A DNA stretch of 64,000 nt from Pseudomonas nabeulensis. GTDB taxonomy: Bacteria; Pseudomonadota; Gammaproteobacteria; Pseudomonadales; Pseudomonadaceae. The DNA lies in NCBI RefSeq assembly GCF_004682045.1, contig NZ_QUZT01000003.1, forward strand, positions 1 through 64,000. The letters are read 5' to 3'. The first letter of the stretch is position 1; every line of letters begins with the position of its first letter. The notes beneath the pieces were generated by a model. The model saw only the letters and a list, made by a program, of their open reading frames with translations, did no database searches and was not told where the DNA came from. Both the position numbers and the translations under genes were made by a program. Of the stretch, positions 49,895 to 59,712 are shown piece by piece.

Positions 49895-51164
49895 GCAAAG
49901 CCTTGCCCAACGGATCATCATCGCCTTTGCCTTGATGAGCGCGTTGGTAGCAGGGGCCTTCGCCATGGGCATTGTGGCGACTGTGCACCTGGTGGAAGAG
50001 AAGCTGATCTCGGCCGGGTTGGGCGGTGATTTGCAGCGCCTGTTGCTGATGGACACCGTGGAGGACTGGCGGCATCGGCCGGAGCCGGACCAGCTGTTTT
50101 ACTTCAGTGGCGGCCCGGGCGATTTTGAGTTGCCCAAAGACTTGCGCCACCTTGAGCCCGGTTTTCATGAAGTCTTTCGTGAGGCCTTGTCGTACCACGC
50201 CATGGTTGAAGTGGTGGATGGTCGGCGTTATGTGCTGTTGCAGGATCAAAGCGATTTCGAAGAACGCGAGCGCGTTCTGTTTGCCGTCGTGCTGGTGGGC
50301 TTTGTGCTCAGCCTGGCATTGGCGGTGTTTCTCGGCTGGGTGCTGGCCCGCAAAGTTATGGCACCGGTGGTGCGACTGGCCCGGCAGGTGCGTCACCGCG
50401 ACCAGTTGCTCGGGCTGGCGCCGCCCTTGGCGCCGGATTACGCCGCCGATGAGGTGGGCGAGTTGGCGGTGGCGTTTGATGCCACCCTGGGTCGGTTGCG
50501 TCAGGCATTGTCCCGTGAGCAGCTGTTTACCAGCGATGTCAGCCACGAACTGCGCACCCCGTTGATGGTATTGGCCAGCTCCTGTGAGCTGTTGCTGGAG
50601 AACCCGGCGATTGATCAGCGCGGTCGCAACCAAGTGGAACGTATCGCCCGTGCCTGCAGCGAAATGCGCGAACTGGTGCAGACCTTCCTGATGCTGGCCC
50701 GTGCGCAACATAACGATGCGGCGATGTCTCCCCAAGTGACCCTCAGCCAAGTGGCGGATGATTTGCTCGGCATTTGGCGCGAACCCATCCAGCAAAAGGG
50801 CTTGGAGTTGATCTACCAGCCGGGTAACCCACTGGATACGCGCTACAACACCACGTTCCTGCATGCGGTGATGGGTAACCTGCTGCGCAATGCACTGCAT
50901 TACACCGAGCATGGCTTTATCCGCTTGACCCTGGAACCCAGCGGTTTTGTGGTGGAGGACAGCGGCGTGGGTATTCCTGAAGAAAAGCGCGAAGCGATGT
51001 TCGAGCCTTTTGTACGCGGCAGCGAGAAGCGTGGAGAAGGCCTGGGCCTGGGCTTGTCCTTGGTGCAGCGTATCTGTGAAAACCAGGGCTGGAGCGTGAG
51101 CCTCAGCACCATGGAGCCCAATGGCTGCCGCTTCCATGTTGAATTGAGCCAGGTCAAATCCTGA
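49884..51164 (+). CDS. colS: Sensor histidine kinase ColS
   Basis: A 426-residue kinase: two membrane segments (about 8-30 and 133-155) around a roughly 100-residue periplasmic sensor, then HAMP, HisKA (phospho-His in FTSDVSHELRTPL) and HATPase (NLLRNALHYTEHG; EDSGVGIPEE; GEGLGLGLSLVQ). P. putida ColS senses zinc and ferric iron; the acidic clusters in the periplasmic loop are compatible. I start at ATG 49884, overlapping colR. Confidence 0.9.
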   Translation: MEFKQSLAQRIIIAFALMSALVAGAFAMGIVATVHLVEEKLISAGLGGDLQRLLLMDTVEDWRHRPEPDQLFYFSGGPGDFELPKDLRHLEPGFHEVFREALSYHAMVEVVDGRRYVLLQDQSDFEERERVLFAVVLVGFVLSLALAVFLGWVLARKVMAPVVRLARQVRHRDQLLGLAPPLAPDYAADEVGELAVAFDATLGRLRQALSREQLFTSDVSHELRTPLMVLASSCELLLENPAIDQRGRNQVERIARACSEMRELVQTFLMLARAQHNDAAMSPQVTLSQVADDLLGIWREPIQQKGLELIYQPGNPLDTRYNTTFLHAVMGNLLRNALHYTEHGFIRLTLEPSGFVVEDSGVGIPEEKREAMFEPFVRGSEKRGEGLGLGLSLVQRICENQGWSVSLSTMEPNGCRFHVELSQVKS

Positions 51165-51272
51165 CTGCCCTCCCTGCCGCTATCCTGCGGCAGATCCCAG
51201 CCTATTCGGCGAAGATGGCCCCATGCCACCTCTTGTGTCTGTAAAGTCTTGAAATGTATGAAACTGGACAGG

Positions 51273-51285
51273 ACAAGTTTTTCAC
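51273..51285 (+). promoter_or_regulatory. Candidate ColR-binding site
   Basis: ACAAGTTTTTCAC contains TTTTTCAC, the invariant part of the ColR motif described in P. putida, with A and C in the expected upstream positions and one mismatch. It lies 68 bases before the methyltransferase start. Confidence 0.55.
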
Positions 51286-51353
51286 AACGAGTTGACCTGT
51301 TGATCACAGGTCGCTGTTTACGGTTGTAGGCATCAGTAACCGGAGACCCGTTG

Positions 51354-52034
51354 ATGTCTAGTCCGATCAAGCTCGAATTTTCCGATAAGTACGACGATCA
51401 GCACGCCCAAGAGTATTTGCTCAAGCACAAGGACAATCTGGCTCGCCGGCTGTCCCATAAGCGCGATGAGCAATTGGCGCGCGGTGCGCTGGCCATGGCC
51501 GGAGAGCCTGGCCTGGTGCTGGACCTGCCCTGTGGTGCAGGGCGGTTCTGGCCGCTGCTGGCCGAAAAACCCAACAGAGTGATTATCGGCGCGGACAATT
51601 CCGGGTCGATGTTGAAGGTCGCGATGGCCGCCCAACCCGCCGATGTGGTGAAACGGGTACGACCCTTGCAGACATCTGCCTTCGATATCGATTTACCGGA
51701 CAACTCGGTCGACAGCATTTTCTGTATGCGCCTGCTTCATCACATCGGTGACCCAGCGCATCGATTGGCGATATTGCGTGAGTTTCAACGTGTTACACGA
51801 GACAGCGTGATCCTTTCGCTGTGGGTTGATGGCAATTTCAAGGCTTGGAAACGTAAGCGCCTCGAAGGGCAGCGCCGTAAAAACGGTGAGCAGGACGGTT
51901 ACCAAAATCGATTTGTGTTACCGGCTGCTACTGTTGAAGACGAGTTCGAGCAGGCCGGTTTCCGTGTTCAGGAGTCCCTGGACTTCATGCCGCTTTACGC
52001 CATGTGGCGAGTGTATGTATTGCGAAAGAGGTAA
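51354..52034 (+). CDS. SAM-dependent methyltransferase, ColR-linked
   Basis: A 226-residue class I methyltransferase with motif I VLDLPCGAGRFWPLL, motif II-IV IIGADNSGSMLKVA and DNSVDSIFCMRLLHHIGD. The substrate is unknown; its place beside a wapQ-like gene suggests an envelope or LPS-linked role. In P. fluorescens WCS365 the equivalent methyltransferase/wapQ operon follows colRS and is under ColRS control. GGAG precedes ATG 51354. wapQ follows after four bases. Confidence 0.87.
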   Translation: MSSPIKLEFSDKYDDQHAQEYLLKHKDNLARRLSHKRDEQLARGALAMAGEPGLVLDLPCGAGRFWPLLAEKPNRVIIGADNSGSMLKVAMAAQPADVVKRVRPLQTSAFDIDLPDNSVDSIFCMRLLHHIGDPAHRLAILREFQRVTRDSVILSLWVDGNFKAWKRKRLEGQRRKNGEQDGYQNRFVLPAATVEDEFEQAGFRVQESLDFMPLYAMWRVYVLRKR

Positions 52035-52038
52035 CAGG

Positions 52039-52758
52039 ATGGCAGTTGAGTGCATAGCAGGCAGTCATGTAGCTCCCGAAGAAAGATTCGATTATTTCTG
52101 GCGCCAGCAGGGCGAATGGGTCGAGGAACCCAACCGTCGGCGTGGTGGTGAAAGTGGCGTGAAACGCGTGCTGGGTACCAATGGCCGTTTGCTCTACAGC
52201 AAACGCCAGACAGGGCATATCTACCGCAGTTGGCTGCACCCGTTTGGACGGCCGACGGTGCTGCGTGAGCGGGACGCGATCAGAGGCTTGCGTTTGCTGG
52301 ATGTGCGCGTGCCGGAGATGGTCTTTTGCGAGGCGCGTCGTGACCCGCAGCACCAATGGAAGGCATTGTTGGTGACCGCAGCCCTCGATGGCTTCGATGA
52401 AATTGAAAACTGGTACGCGGCCGGTGGTCGTGAACAGTACGGCGAGCTGGTGCACGAACGTTTGCTCAAGGAATTGGCCGGCACTTTGGCGCGTATGCAC
52501 AAGGGCCGTTGGCAGCACGGTTGCCTCTATATCAAGCATATTTTCGTACGGGTCACCGGTGAGGGCGACGCGGCCAATGTCGAAGTGGCCTTGCTGGATT
52601 TCGAGAAGTGCCGCCAGCGTCTGACCGCTTATCGGGCTGCGTCCCACGACATGCTGCAGTTGCGCCGCCATTCGTCGTGGAACAGCGCTGACTGGGCAAA
52701 ACTCAGCTACTTTTACGAGACGGCGTTTGGCAGCGCTATCAAGGGTTTAACCAGATGA
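52039..52758 (+). CDS. wapQ: LPS-core kinase family protein, WapQ/InaA-like
   Basis: A 239-residue protein of the lipopolysaccharide kinase (Kdo/WaaP) family. The kinase-like parts are LLYSKRQTGHIYRSW (nucleotide lysine region), HGCLYIKHIFVRV (catalytic loop, in place of the usual HxDLxxxN) and VALLDFEKCR (metal-binding DFE). Such proteins phosphorylate LPS core sugars. It is in the ColR-linked operon, and its stop overlaps the next small gene (ATGA). Confidence 0.85.
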   Translation: MAVECIAGSHVAPEERFDYFWRQQGEWVEEPNRRRGGESGVKRVLGTNGRLLYSKRQTGHIYRSWLHPFGRPTVLRERDAIRGLRLLDVRVPEMVFCEARRDPQHQWKALLVTAALDGFDEIENWYAAGGREQYGELVHERLLKELAGTLARMHKGRWQHGCLYIKHIFVRVTGEGDAANVEVALLDFEKCRQRLTAYRAASHDMLQLRRHSSWNSADWAKLSYFYETAFGSAIKGLTR

Positions 52759-52982
52759 AGCTAGAAATAGCACGAGGTGTGTTCCTGGTGGGGGCGTTGG
52801 GCGTTGCAGCCCTGGCCCTGGCCGCCTGGGAACAGCCTCGGACACAGGTGCTCAGTGCCACGCAGGGTGGGGCGCAATGCCTGCTGCCACGCGTGGCCAA
52901 GGCGAGCACGGCGGCCAAGCCTGATCATGAGTTGTTGCTGTTCATGTTTGGCATGTCTCAAGGCATGAGGCCGCAGAGTTGA
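52755..52982 (+). CDS. Small exported or membrane protein, third gene of ColR operon
   Basis: A 75-residue protein I do not recognise. An N-terminal hydrophobic segment (VFLVGALGVAALALAAW, about 9-25) could be a signal anchor or cleaved signal. The rest is polar with one cysteine and a hydrophobic C-terminal stretch (ELLLFMFGMSQGMRPQS). Its ATG overlaps the wapQ TGA, so the two are translationally coupled, and a terminator follows directly. Confidence 0.65.
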   Translation: MKLEIARGVFLVGALGVAALALAAWEQPRTQVLSATQGGAQCLLPRVAKASTAAKPDHELLLFMFGMSQGMRPQS

Positions 52983-53000
52983 AACGATTCAAACCCCCGG

Positions 53001-53032
53001 AAAAGGGCCTTGCGATGCGAGGCCCTTTTTTT
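53001..53032. terminator. Terminator after the wapQ operon
   Basis: AAAAGGGCCT / AGGCCCTTTTTT hairpin between convergent operons. Confidence 0.88.
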
Positions 53033-53036
53033 GCCT

Positions 53037-54137
53037 TCAGATCAGATGCAGATGGTTGTCCCACAGGCCTGCCGGTAGCTCCAGCGGCTTGGCGACCAAT
53101 GGTTGCTGGCGACAATCGTAGAAACGGCAGCGCCCTTGGCCTGAGGTCACGACAAAGCCGTCGGCCACAGCGCCGACGCCGGCACAATCCGGTAACGGCC
53201 CATCCAAACGCAGCGCACCGCTGTCCATGTCCCAGATAAAGAATCGATTACCACGCGGGGCCGTCAACGCCACCAGGCGCAATTCGCTGTGCACCGCGAC
53301 GCTGGCGGTGTAATGCCCCATTGCCTGCAACTGCTCGTCCGCCACCGGGAAGGCTTCGAACGGCTGGCCTGGACGTTTGATCGCCAGTAGTTCGGAACGC
53401 TCCTGGGACGGCCCCATGAACTGCTGCCCGGTAAGGATCGTGCCATCGCTGGCAATCCCCATATGGCGCACGCTGTTCATCTGCTGGCCGAGGGTTTCCT
53501 TGCTGATCAAGGTGCCGTCACGATGCATCAGCACCAGGCTCGGTTCCATGGCGTTGAGGTTCATCTCCACGCGGCTTTCGGCTTCGGTGCGAATACCCCC
53601 GTTGGCCACCACCAGGGTTTCACCGTCGGGCATCCATGACACCTGATGCGGGCCGATGCCATGGGTGGAGATCTCGCCGGTATGCACCAGCCGCTCACCT
53701 TCGAACTTGTACACACCGAGCAGGCCACGGCCAGCGTCGGAGGTGTCATTCTCGGTGGCGTACAGCCAGTCGCCGCTCTTGTGGATCACCGCATGGCCAT
53801 AGAAATGGCGATTGGCCTTGGAGGTGATGGTTTGCAGCAGCGCGCCATCACGCAGGTCGATCAGGTAACTTTCGGTGCCCGGGCGGCGGGCGACGAACAG
53901 CGCAATCGGCAGCGTCGGGTGGTTGATGATGTCGTGGCAGCGCTGGCCGACCTGGGTGGTAAACACCGGTTTGCCATCCAGTCGATAGCCCACGGCGTAA
54001 TGCTTGCCGTCGGCATCATCCCGCGCCGACAGCAGCAGCGGGCCCTTGTCCTTTTGCCTGGACAGCGTCCAGCCCCCCAGCGTGATCGCACTGAGCAGCA
54101 TGCTGCCAACCGCCAAAGCCTGTCGCCTGAGCATCAT
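53037..54137 (-). CDS. DUF1513 protein, iron-operon associated
   Basis: A 366-residue predicted exported beta-propeller-like protein. The N terminus (LRRQALAVGSMLLSAITLGG) looks like a twin-arginine-type signal. DUF1513 genes usually lie with imelysin and DUF1111 genes, as here, in iron-responsive operons. Function unknown. Its ATG shares a base with the TGA of the imelysin gene. Confidence 0.88.
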   Translation of the reverse strand: MMLRRQALAVGSMLLSAITLGGWTLSRQKDKGPLLLSARDDADGKHYAVGYRLDGKPVFTTQVGQRCHDIINHPTLPIALFVARRPGTESYLIDLRDGALLQTITSKANRHFYGHAVIHKSGDWLYATENDTSDAGRGLLGVYKFEGERLVHTGEISTHGIGPHQVSWMPDGETLVVANGGIRTEAESRVEMNLNAMEPSLVLMHRDGTLISKETLGQQMNSVRHMGIASDGTILTGQQFMGPSQERSELLAIKRPGQPFEAFPVADEQLQAMGHYTASVAVHSELRLVALTAPRGNRFFIWDMDSGALRLDGPLPDCAGVGAVADGFVVTSGQGRCRFYDCRQQPLVAKPLELPAGLWDNHLHLI

Positions 54138-55201
54138 CAGTCACCGTCGTTGGCGTTAAAGCCCAGTTGGATGCCCAGCGCCTTGGCCAACTCGCCTTCG
54201 TGCAGGCGGTGGACAACGTTGAGGCTGTCGTAGATATCGTTGAGTTGCTGGCGCCCGGCGTCGTCGGCCAACAGTTCATTGAGGGTGCGCTGGTTGCTGG
54301 CGAACAGTTTCAAGGAGGCAGCATAGGCGGCGTCGATCTTGTCGGCCAACGGCTTTTGTTCAGACGGCAACAGGCCGCGCAGGCCTTTGTTGTCGACGCC
54401 GACCCACACGGTCTGGGCCGCGGCAAGGCTGGCTTCGAGGCTTTGCAGGGACGATTCGCTGCGCCACGCATCGGCCTGGAATGGCTGCGGGATGCCTTTG
54501 GTCTGGCGACCCATTGGCGTGCCGAGTTTTTTCTTCAAAGTGTCCAGTGCGGTGACCTGGACGCGCAGCAGATCGGCGATGGCTTCGTGGGAATCGGCGT
54601 AGCGCTGGTTCGGAAACTTGGTCATCTGCGCGAGCATGCCGTCGGTGCTGTTCCAGCTCGCCAGGATCTCTTCGGCGAGGGCCTTCTGGCGCTCGCCAAT
54701 GGCCACCAGCAGCGGGCAGTAACGGGCTTTCTGCGCCTCGTTGGCGACGTCGGTCTTGGCGTCGTAGAGGATGTATTCGTAGGCCGACAGGCCTTGTACC
54801 ACCACACTCGACTTGGCCAGGGCGGCGCTGTCGATCTGCGGCTGGGCGGTCACCAACTGTTCAACCTGACGCCCCACCAGGTTCTTTTTGTCCGGCCAGA
54901 ACTGCACCTGCCACGAACGGTTGCCCTCGGCCAACGGGCCGATCAGCAACGGTTGCAACTCGGCCCAGGCCTTTTGCGCGTGGAGGAAGTCGGCGCGGGC
55001 GGTCTCCAGGCTTTCCTTGCCCTGGCAGTAGGCCAAGGCACTGACGGCCAGTTGACGGTCAGCTTCGACCCAACGGCTGTAGGTCGGCAGGATCACTTGC
55101 TTGGCGATGGCCGCCGAGGTCACGGCTTGTGGGTCTTGCGGCGAGCAGGCGCCGAGGGCGAGGGCGGCGAGGCTGGTGAACAACAACTTGGGACGGAACA
55201 T
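54137..55201 (-). CDS. Imelysin-like lipoprotein
   Basis: A 354-residue protein with a lipobox (LGAC, Cys19) and an imelysin/peptidase M75 fold. In characterised imelysins a GxHxxE motif is the presumed metal site; here the matching stretch is GLSAYEY, so the histidine is serine and metal binding there may be lost or changed. Family members are Fur-regulated and linked to iron handling. Middle gene of the operon. Confidence 0.88.
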   Translation of the reverse strand: MFRPKLLFTSLAALALGACSPQDPQAVTSAAIAKQVILPTYSRWVEADRQLAVSALAYCQGKESLETARADFLHAQKAWAELQPLLIGPLAEGNRSWQVQFWPDKKNLVGRQVEQLVTAQPQIDSAALAKSSVVVQGLSAYEYILYDAKTDVANEAQKARYCPLLVAIGERQKALAEEILASWNSTDGMLAQMTKFPNQRYADSHEAIADLLRVQVTALDTLKKKLGTPMGRQTKGIPQPFQADAWRSESSLQSLEASLAAAQTVWVGVDNKGLRGLLPSEQKPLADKIDAAYAASLKLFASNQRTLNELLADDAGRQQLNDIYDSLNVVHRLHEGELAKALGIQLGFNANDGD

Positions 55202-55232
55202 GTAGAGCTCCCTTCTGTAATTGGGGCGAAGC

Positions 55233-56660
55233 TTATAAAGAATTCAGGAACGCCAGCAACGCGGCACGTTGCTCGGCATTAAACGACAACACATGCTGCT
55301 GCGCCGCGTGTGCTTCACCGCCGTGCCACAGCACGGCCTCCAGCAGGTTGCGGGCGCGGCCGTCATGCAGGAACTGGGTGTGGCCACTGACGGCTTGCGT
55401 CAAACCGATGCCCCACAACGGCGCGGTGCGCCAGTCGCGGCCACCGGCCTTGAATTCGCTGCGGTTGTCTGCAAGGCCTTCGCCCATGTCGTGCAACAGC
55501 AGGTCGCTGTAGGGGCGGATCACCTGGTTGGCCAGTTCAGGTTCGGCAGCCGAGGCTGACGTGGTGAACGAGGGTTTATGGCAACCCTGGCAACCGGCCT
55601 GGTAGAACAGGTTTTTGCCGGCCAGCACTTGCGGCGAATCAACGTCGCGACGCGCCGGTACGGCGAGGTTACGGGTGTAGAACAGCACCAGGCGCAGGAT
55701 GTTGTCGCTGACTTCCGGCTCGCCATCGGGGCCATTGCCATTGGGCGCCTGTTTGCAGGCCACTTGGGCATCGGTGCAGTCATCAAAGGGTCTCAGGGTG
55801 GTGGTGAGGCCCATATCACCAGAAAACGCGTGAACATTTTGTTGATTGAGGTTGGGTTGTCCGGCTTTCCAGCCAAAACGCCCCAGTACAGTCTTGTGTT
55901 GGGCGTCATCCCAGACCCGGTTGGCACGACCAACGATGGCTTCTTTGTCGGCGGTTTTCGGGTCGGTGTTGCGCAGGATATCGGCGTCGCTGATGGCTTC
56001 CAGCAGACCCAGGCCGATCATCGGTGGCGCAATGCGCGCTGAAAAAAGTGTATCGGGATGCATCGGGCCGTAGCCGAGTTGGGTGATTTGCAGGTCTGGC
56101 TTGCGCAACTCGACCACGGTGCCGTCCTTGAACGTCACGTTGACCGGTGTGTAATCCACCCGCACTTTGCCTTCCGGCGTCACGCCGGGCACGGCCATGT
56201 CTTGCAGTTGCCCGCCGTAGACCGGCTCGGGAACCACGCCGACTTGCTCGATAAGCTTGGCGTAGGCGGGGGAGTCGGGAATCGAGAGCCGCACCAGCAT
56301 CGACACCGCATTCGCCGCGTCCGGCAGCGGCGGGTGGCCGCGACCGTCCTTGATATGGCAGTTCTGGCAGGCATTGGTGTTGAACAGCGGGCCCAGGCCA
56401 TCCCGCGCCGTGGTGGTGGACGGAGCAATCACCCAAGGGCTGCGAAAGAAGCTGTTACCCACGCTGAAATCCAGGCGACGGGTGGGCGACAAGTTGGCCG
56501 AGGGCAGGGAAAACGCGTTCTGGTCACGCTTGTTCACCGTCGTCGCGCCGCCGGCCCGTGATTCACCGGGCTCGGCCTTGGTGAAGCGCGGGGCGTCATC
56601 GCAGGCCGTCAGGCTCAAGGCCAGCACGGCAGCAGACAGGCGAAAAAGCGAACGGAACAT
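55233..56660 (-). CDS. Di-haem oxidoreductase, DUF1111
   Basis: A 475-residue lipoprotein-like exported protein (LTAC at about residue 20) with two c-type haem sites, CQNCH and CQGCH. The family resembles di-haem peroxidases/MauG. I start at 56660 (MFRSLFRLSAAVLAL...); the longer frame lacks a signal peptide. First gene of the iron-related operon. In P. aeruginosa an additional imelysin gene (icmP) belongs to the cluster; none is seen here. Confidence 0.87.
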   Translation of the reverse strand: MFRSLFRLSAAVLALSLTACDDAPRFTKAEPGESRAGGATTVNKRDQNAFSLPSANLSPTRRLDFSVGNSFFRSPWVIAPSTTTARDGLGPLFNTNACQNCHIKDGRGHPPLPDAANAVSMLVRLSIPDSPAYAKLIEQVGVVPEPVYGGQLQDMAVPGVTPEGKVRVDYTPVNVTFKDGTVVELRKPDLQITQLGYGPMHPDTLFSARIAPPMIGLGLLEAISDADILRNTDPKTADKEAIVGRANRVWDDAQHKTVLGRFGWKAGQPNLNQQNVHAFSGDMGLTTTLRPFDDCTDAQVACKQAPNGNGPDGEPEVSDNILRLVLFYTRNLAVPARRDVDSPQVLAGKNLFYQAGCQGCHKPSFTTSASAAEPELANQVIRPYSDLLLHDMGEGLADNRSEFKAGGRDWRTAPLWGIGLTQAVSGHTQFLHDGRARNLLEAVLWHGGEAHAAQQHVLSFNAEQRAALLAFLNSL

Positions 56661-56799
56661 CGAGTTTCCCGGACGAAGGCGAAAAATAAGGTCGCAAAGT
56701 CTAACAGGGCAGGGCCGAATGAATAAGAGCAATTATCGTTTGGTGGGGGGCGATGCATTCCCGCTAGAATGGCCGCACATTTTTTTCTGGAGGTGGCCA

Positions 56800-57363
56800 A
56801 TGCAGGCTCTCGACGCTTTGCTCAACCGTGTTTCCGTGCCGCGTCTGCTGGAACCGGCGCCCACCCAGGAGCAGCGCGACGTGCTGTTCGCCGCCGCCAT
56901 GCGTGCGCCGGACCACGGCCAATTGCGGCCTTGGCGGTTCCTCACCGTGGAAGGCGCGGCCCGCGAGCAGATGGGCACGTTGCTGGCAGAAGCCGCCCGC
57001 CTGCAGGACGCTGATGCGCCGCAAGCGGTGATCGACAAAGCCCAGAACGGTCCTCTCCGTGCGCCGCTGGTGGTGGTGGTGATTGCGCGTTTGCAGGACC
57101 ACTACAAGGTGCCGAAGTCCGAGCAACTGCTGGCGGCAGGCTGTGCGGCCCACGGTATTTTGCTGGCGGCGTACGCCCAGGGGATTGGGGCGGTGTGGCG
57201 TACGGGTGAGTTGTCGTACTCGGCCCATGTCGCCAAGGGGCTGGGATTGACGGCGGATGAGGAAGTGATTGGCTTCCTGTACCTGGGCACGCCGCAGAAC
57301 CCGCCGCGGACAGCGGCGAAGGAAGACCTGGCAGCGTTCGTTCAAGCCTGGCCCGGTCTCTAA
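56800..57363 (+). CDS. Nitroreductase family protein, YdjA-like
   Basis: A 187-residue FMN-dependent nitroreductase fold: VSVPRLLEPAPTQEQRDVLFAAAMRAPDHGQLRPWRF at the N terminus and IGAVWRTGELS, EVIGFLYLGTP near the C terminus. E. coli YdjA is the closest layout; physiological substrates are unknown. GGAGG is seven bases before ATG 56800. Divergent from the DUF1111 gene. Confidence 0.9.
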   Translation: MQALDALLNRVSVPRLLEPAPTQEQRDVLFAAAMRAPDHGQLRPWRFLTVEGAAREQMGTLLAEAARLQDADAPQAVIDKAQNGPLRAPLVVVVIARLQDHYKVPKSEQLLAAGCAAHGILLAAYAQGIGAVWRTGELSYSAHVAKGLGLTADEEVIGFLYLGTPQNPPRTAAKEDLAAFVQAWPGL

Positions 57364-57380
57364 GTTCACTGTGATCCAAA

Positions 57381-57422
57381 TGTGGGAGGGGCCCCCTCCC
57401 ACAAAGGCCCCATTCCACATTT
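57381..57422. repeat. Degenerate REP pair
   Basis: GTGGGAGGGGCCCCCTCCCAC is a nearly perfect palindrome without the CTTG core, followed by GGCCCCATTCCACATT, a decayed second copy. Lies between the nitroreductase and chemoreceptor genes. Confidence 0.65.
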
Positions 57423-57437
57423 GATTTGTGGTGTTGA

Positions 57438-59576
57438 TTAAACCCTGAACTGATCCATCAATTTCATCTGCTGGCTGGCCAATGCATTGAGCTGGCTGCT
57501 GATGGCTGCCGACTCGGTGGCCTGCCCCGTGAGGGTTTCCGTCACGGTACGGATCGCCGAGACGTTGCGGTTAACCTCTTCAGCCACGGCGCTCTGTTGT
57601 TCGGCGGCGCTGGCGATTTGCAGGTTCATGTCGCTGATCACCGTCACGGCATCGCTGATCTTGCCCAACGCTTGCACGGCCTGATGGATCTGCCCGGCAT
57701 TGTTCTGGGCCTGGCTCTGGCTCGAATGCATGGTTGCCACCACGCCACGGGTGCCGCTTTGGATGCGTTCGATCACGTGACGGATTTCTTCCACCGAATC
57801 CTGGGTGCGCTTGGCCAGGTTGCGCACTTCATCGGCGACCACCGCAAACCCACGCCCGCTTTCCCCGGCGCGCGCGGCTTCAATCGCGGCGTTGAGGGCC
57901 AGCAGGTTGGTCTGTTCGGCGATGCTGCGGATCACTTCCAGCACTGAACCAATCTGTTCGCTATTGACCGCCAGGGCCTCGACTTCGCCCACCGCCTTGC
58001 TGACTTCTTCGGCCAGGGTGGTGATGTCGCGAGTGCTCTGCTCGATGATCGACATGCCCTCGCGCGCTGACTGATCGGCGCCGCGTGCTGCGCTGGCGGC
58101 ATTGGAGGCGCTGTTGGCGACGTCATGGGCGGTAGCGCTCATTTCATTGGAGGCGGTGGCCACCTGGTCGATTTCGCGGAACTGCACCTGCATGCCTTCG
58201 CTGGTCTGGCGCGCGATGGCCGAGGACTGATCGGCGGTGCCACGGGCTTCGGTGATGCTTTGCTTGATCTGGGCGATGGTCGGTTGCAGCTTGTCGAGGA
58301 AGCGGTTGAACCAGTTCACCAACTCGCCCAGCTCGTCCTTTTTGGCGTATGCCAGGCGTTGGGTGAGGTCACCGTCGCCGCTGGCGATGTCCTTGAGCAT
58401 GGCGGCCACGCTATTGATCGGACGGGTCACGCCGGTGGCGGTCAACCAGATCAGCAGCAGGCCAAGCAGGGCTGCCAGCGCACCGACCAGCAGGGCCTTG
58501 AGGGTGCCGGCGGCCTGGGCCTCGTCGAGTACTTCTTGAAGCTTGACGTTATCGGCGAGCATCACCTGCTTGGGCAGTTTGATCACCACGCCCCAGGGCT
58601 TTGCATCGGCGATTGGCTTGACCGGGTACACGGCACGGATAGTGTCGTCTTGCTCGCGAATCGTGGGCGCGCCATTGGCCAGCAGTTGCACGATCTCCTT
58701 GCCCTCGACGCCCAGGGTATCGATCAGGTTTTTGCCGACGCGGCCGGGTTCACCGCTGTAGGCCGCAATCAAGCCGCTGCTGGATAGGATCTCCAGGTGC
58801 GCGGCGCTGTTGAACAGTTCTTTTTGCGCGACGTCCATGGTGGCTTGCAAAGTGTCGAGAGCGATGTCGATACCGACCACGCCAATGACGTTGCCGTCCA
58901 CGATCAGCGGCAGGGAGATGGTGGTCATCAGCATCGACTTGCCCGCCACGTCGTCGGCATACGGGTCGAGCAGGCATACGCTGCGGGTATCCCGTGGGCA
59001 GGTGTACCAGATGTTGTAAGGCGTACCGCTGAGGTTGAGGGTGGTCTTGGTCAAATCTTCTTCGACCATGATGGTGTTCAGGCCTTCGCCGCCCGCCCGG
59101 CTCCAATAGGTGGAGAAGCGGCCCTTTTCATTGGAGACGCGGGCTTTGTCGTCGATGAATTCGCTGTCCTTGCCATCCAGGCCGTTGGGTTCGAACGACA
59201 GCCAGATACCCAGCGCCTTGCGGTTGCGCTCAAAGGCGGTCTTGACGCTCTGGTTGAGTGCTTCGCGCAAGGCGCCGGGTTCCAGGCCACGTTGCGTGGC
59301 GAGGTTGCGCAGGTCTTTGACTTGATCGGCGAGGGCGGTGGCCACAAACAGGTTTTCGCCAAAGATTTTTTGCAGTTGCACCGCTTGCTCGGCGGCTTTG
59401 GATTGCAGCAGGTTCTGCACGCTGCTGGTGAGCATCCGCGAGCTTGAGTCGCTGATCAACTGGTCATTCTGGTTGGTCTGATAGAGGTTGACGCTGATGA
59501 TCAGCCCAATCACCCCCAGCAGGCACAACCCGGACAGCAGCACGATTTTCAAGCGTATGGAGAGGGTGTCGAACAT
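57438..59576 (-). CDS. Methyl-accepting chemotaxis protein with dCache domain
   Basis: A 712-residue chemoreceptor: membrane segment (about 10-32), a periplasmic sensor of about 340 residues with dCache_1 features ([50 protein letters not shown]), a second membrane segment, HAMP ([24 protein letters not shown]) and the signalling hairpin ([32 protein letters not shown]). No CheR-docking pentapeptide is seen at the C terminus. It resembles the polyamine/histamine receptors McpU/TlpQ, but the ligand is not certain. I start at 59576. Confidence 0.92.
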   Translation of the reverse strand: MFDTLSIRLKIVLLSGLCLLGVIGLIISVNLYQTNQNDQLISDSSSRMLTSSVQNLLQSKAAEQAVQLQKIFGENLFVATALADQVKDLRNLATQRGLEPGALREALNQSVKTAFERNRKALGIWLSFEPNGLDGKDSEFIDDKARVSNEKGRFSTYWSRAGGEGLNTIMVEEDLTKTTLNLSGTPYNIWYTCPRDTRSVCLLDPYADDVAGKSMLMTTISLPLIVDGNVIGVVGIDIALDTLQATMDVAQKELFNSAAHLEILSSSGLIAAYSGEPGRVGKNLIDTLGVEGKEIVQLLANGAPTIREQDDTIRAVYPVKPIADAKPWGVVIKLPKQVMLADNVKLQEVLDEAQAAGTLKALLVGALAALLGLLLIWLTATGVTRPINSVAAMLKDIASGDGDLTQRLAYAKKDELGELVNWFNRFLDKLQPTIAQIKQSITEARGTADQSSAIARQTSEGMQVQFREIDQVATASNEMSATAHDVANSASNAASAARGADQSAREGMSIIEQSTRDITTLAEEVSKAVGEVEALAVNSEQIGSVLEVIRSIAEQTNLLALNAAIEAARAGESGRGFAVVADEVRNLAKRTQDSVEEIRHVIERIQSGTRGVVATMHSSQSQAQNNAGQIHQAVQALGKISDAVTVISDMNLQIASAAEQQSAVAEEVNRNVSAIRTVTETLTGQATESAAISSQLNALASQQMKLMDQFRV

Positions 59577-59712
59577 AGGTTCACTCGCGAATGGACGTGT
59601 GGGTTTGCTAGGCGCAGCCAAGTCCATTCGGCGCTATGTCTTGAGCATCGGCGCGGGCGGTTGTTTCATGAGGGGAAGGCGATGAGCGGTAGGACATGTC
59701 CTACACGTGGCG

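Noticed and set aside
56711..56735. Fur box between the DUF1111 and nitroreductase genes
   Set aside because: ATAAGAGCAATTATC keeps only the right half of the consensus (about 11 of 19 positions). Iron control is likely from the gene families, but this site is too weak to list.
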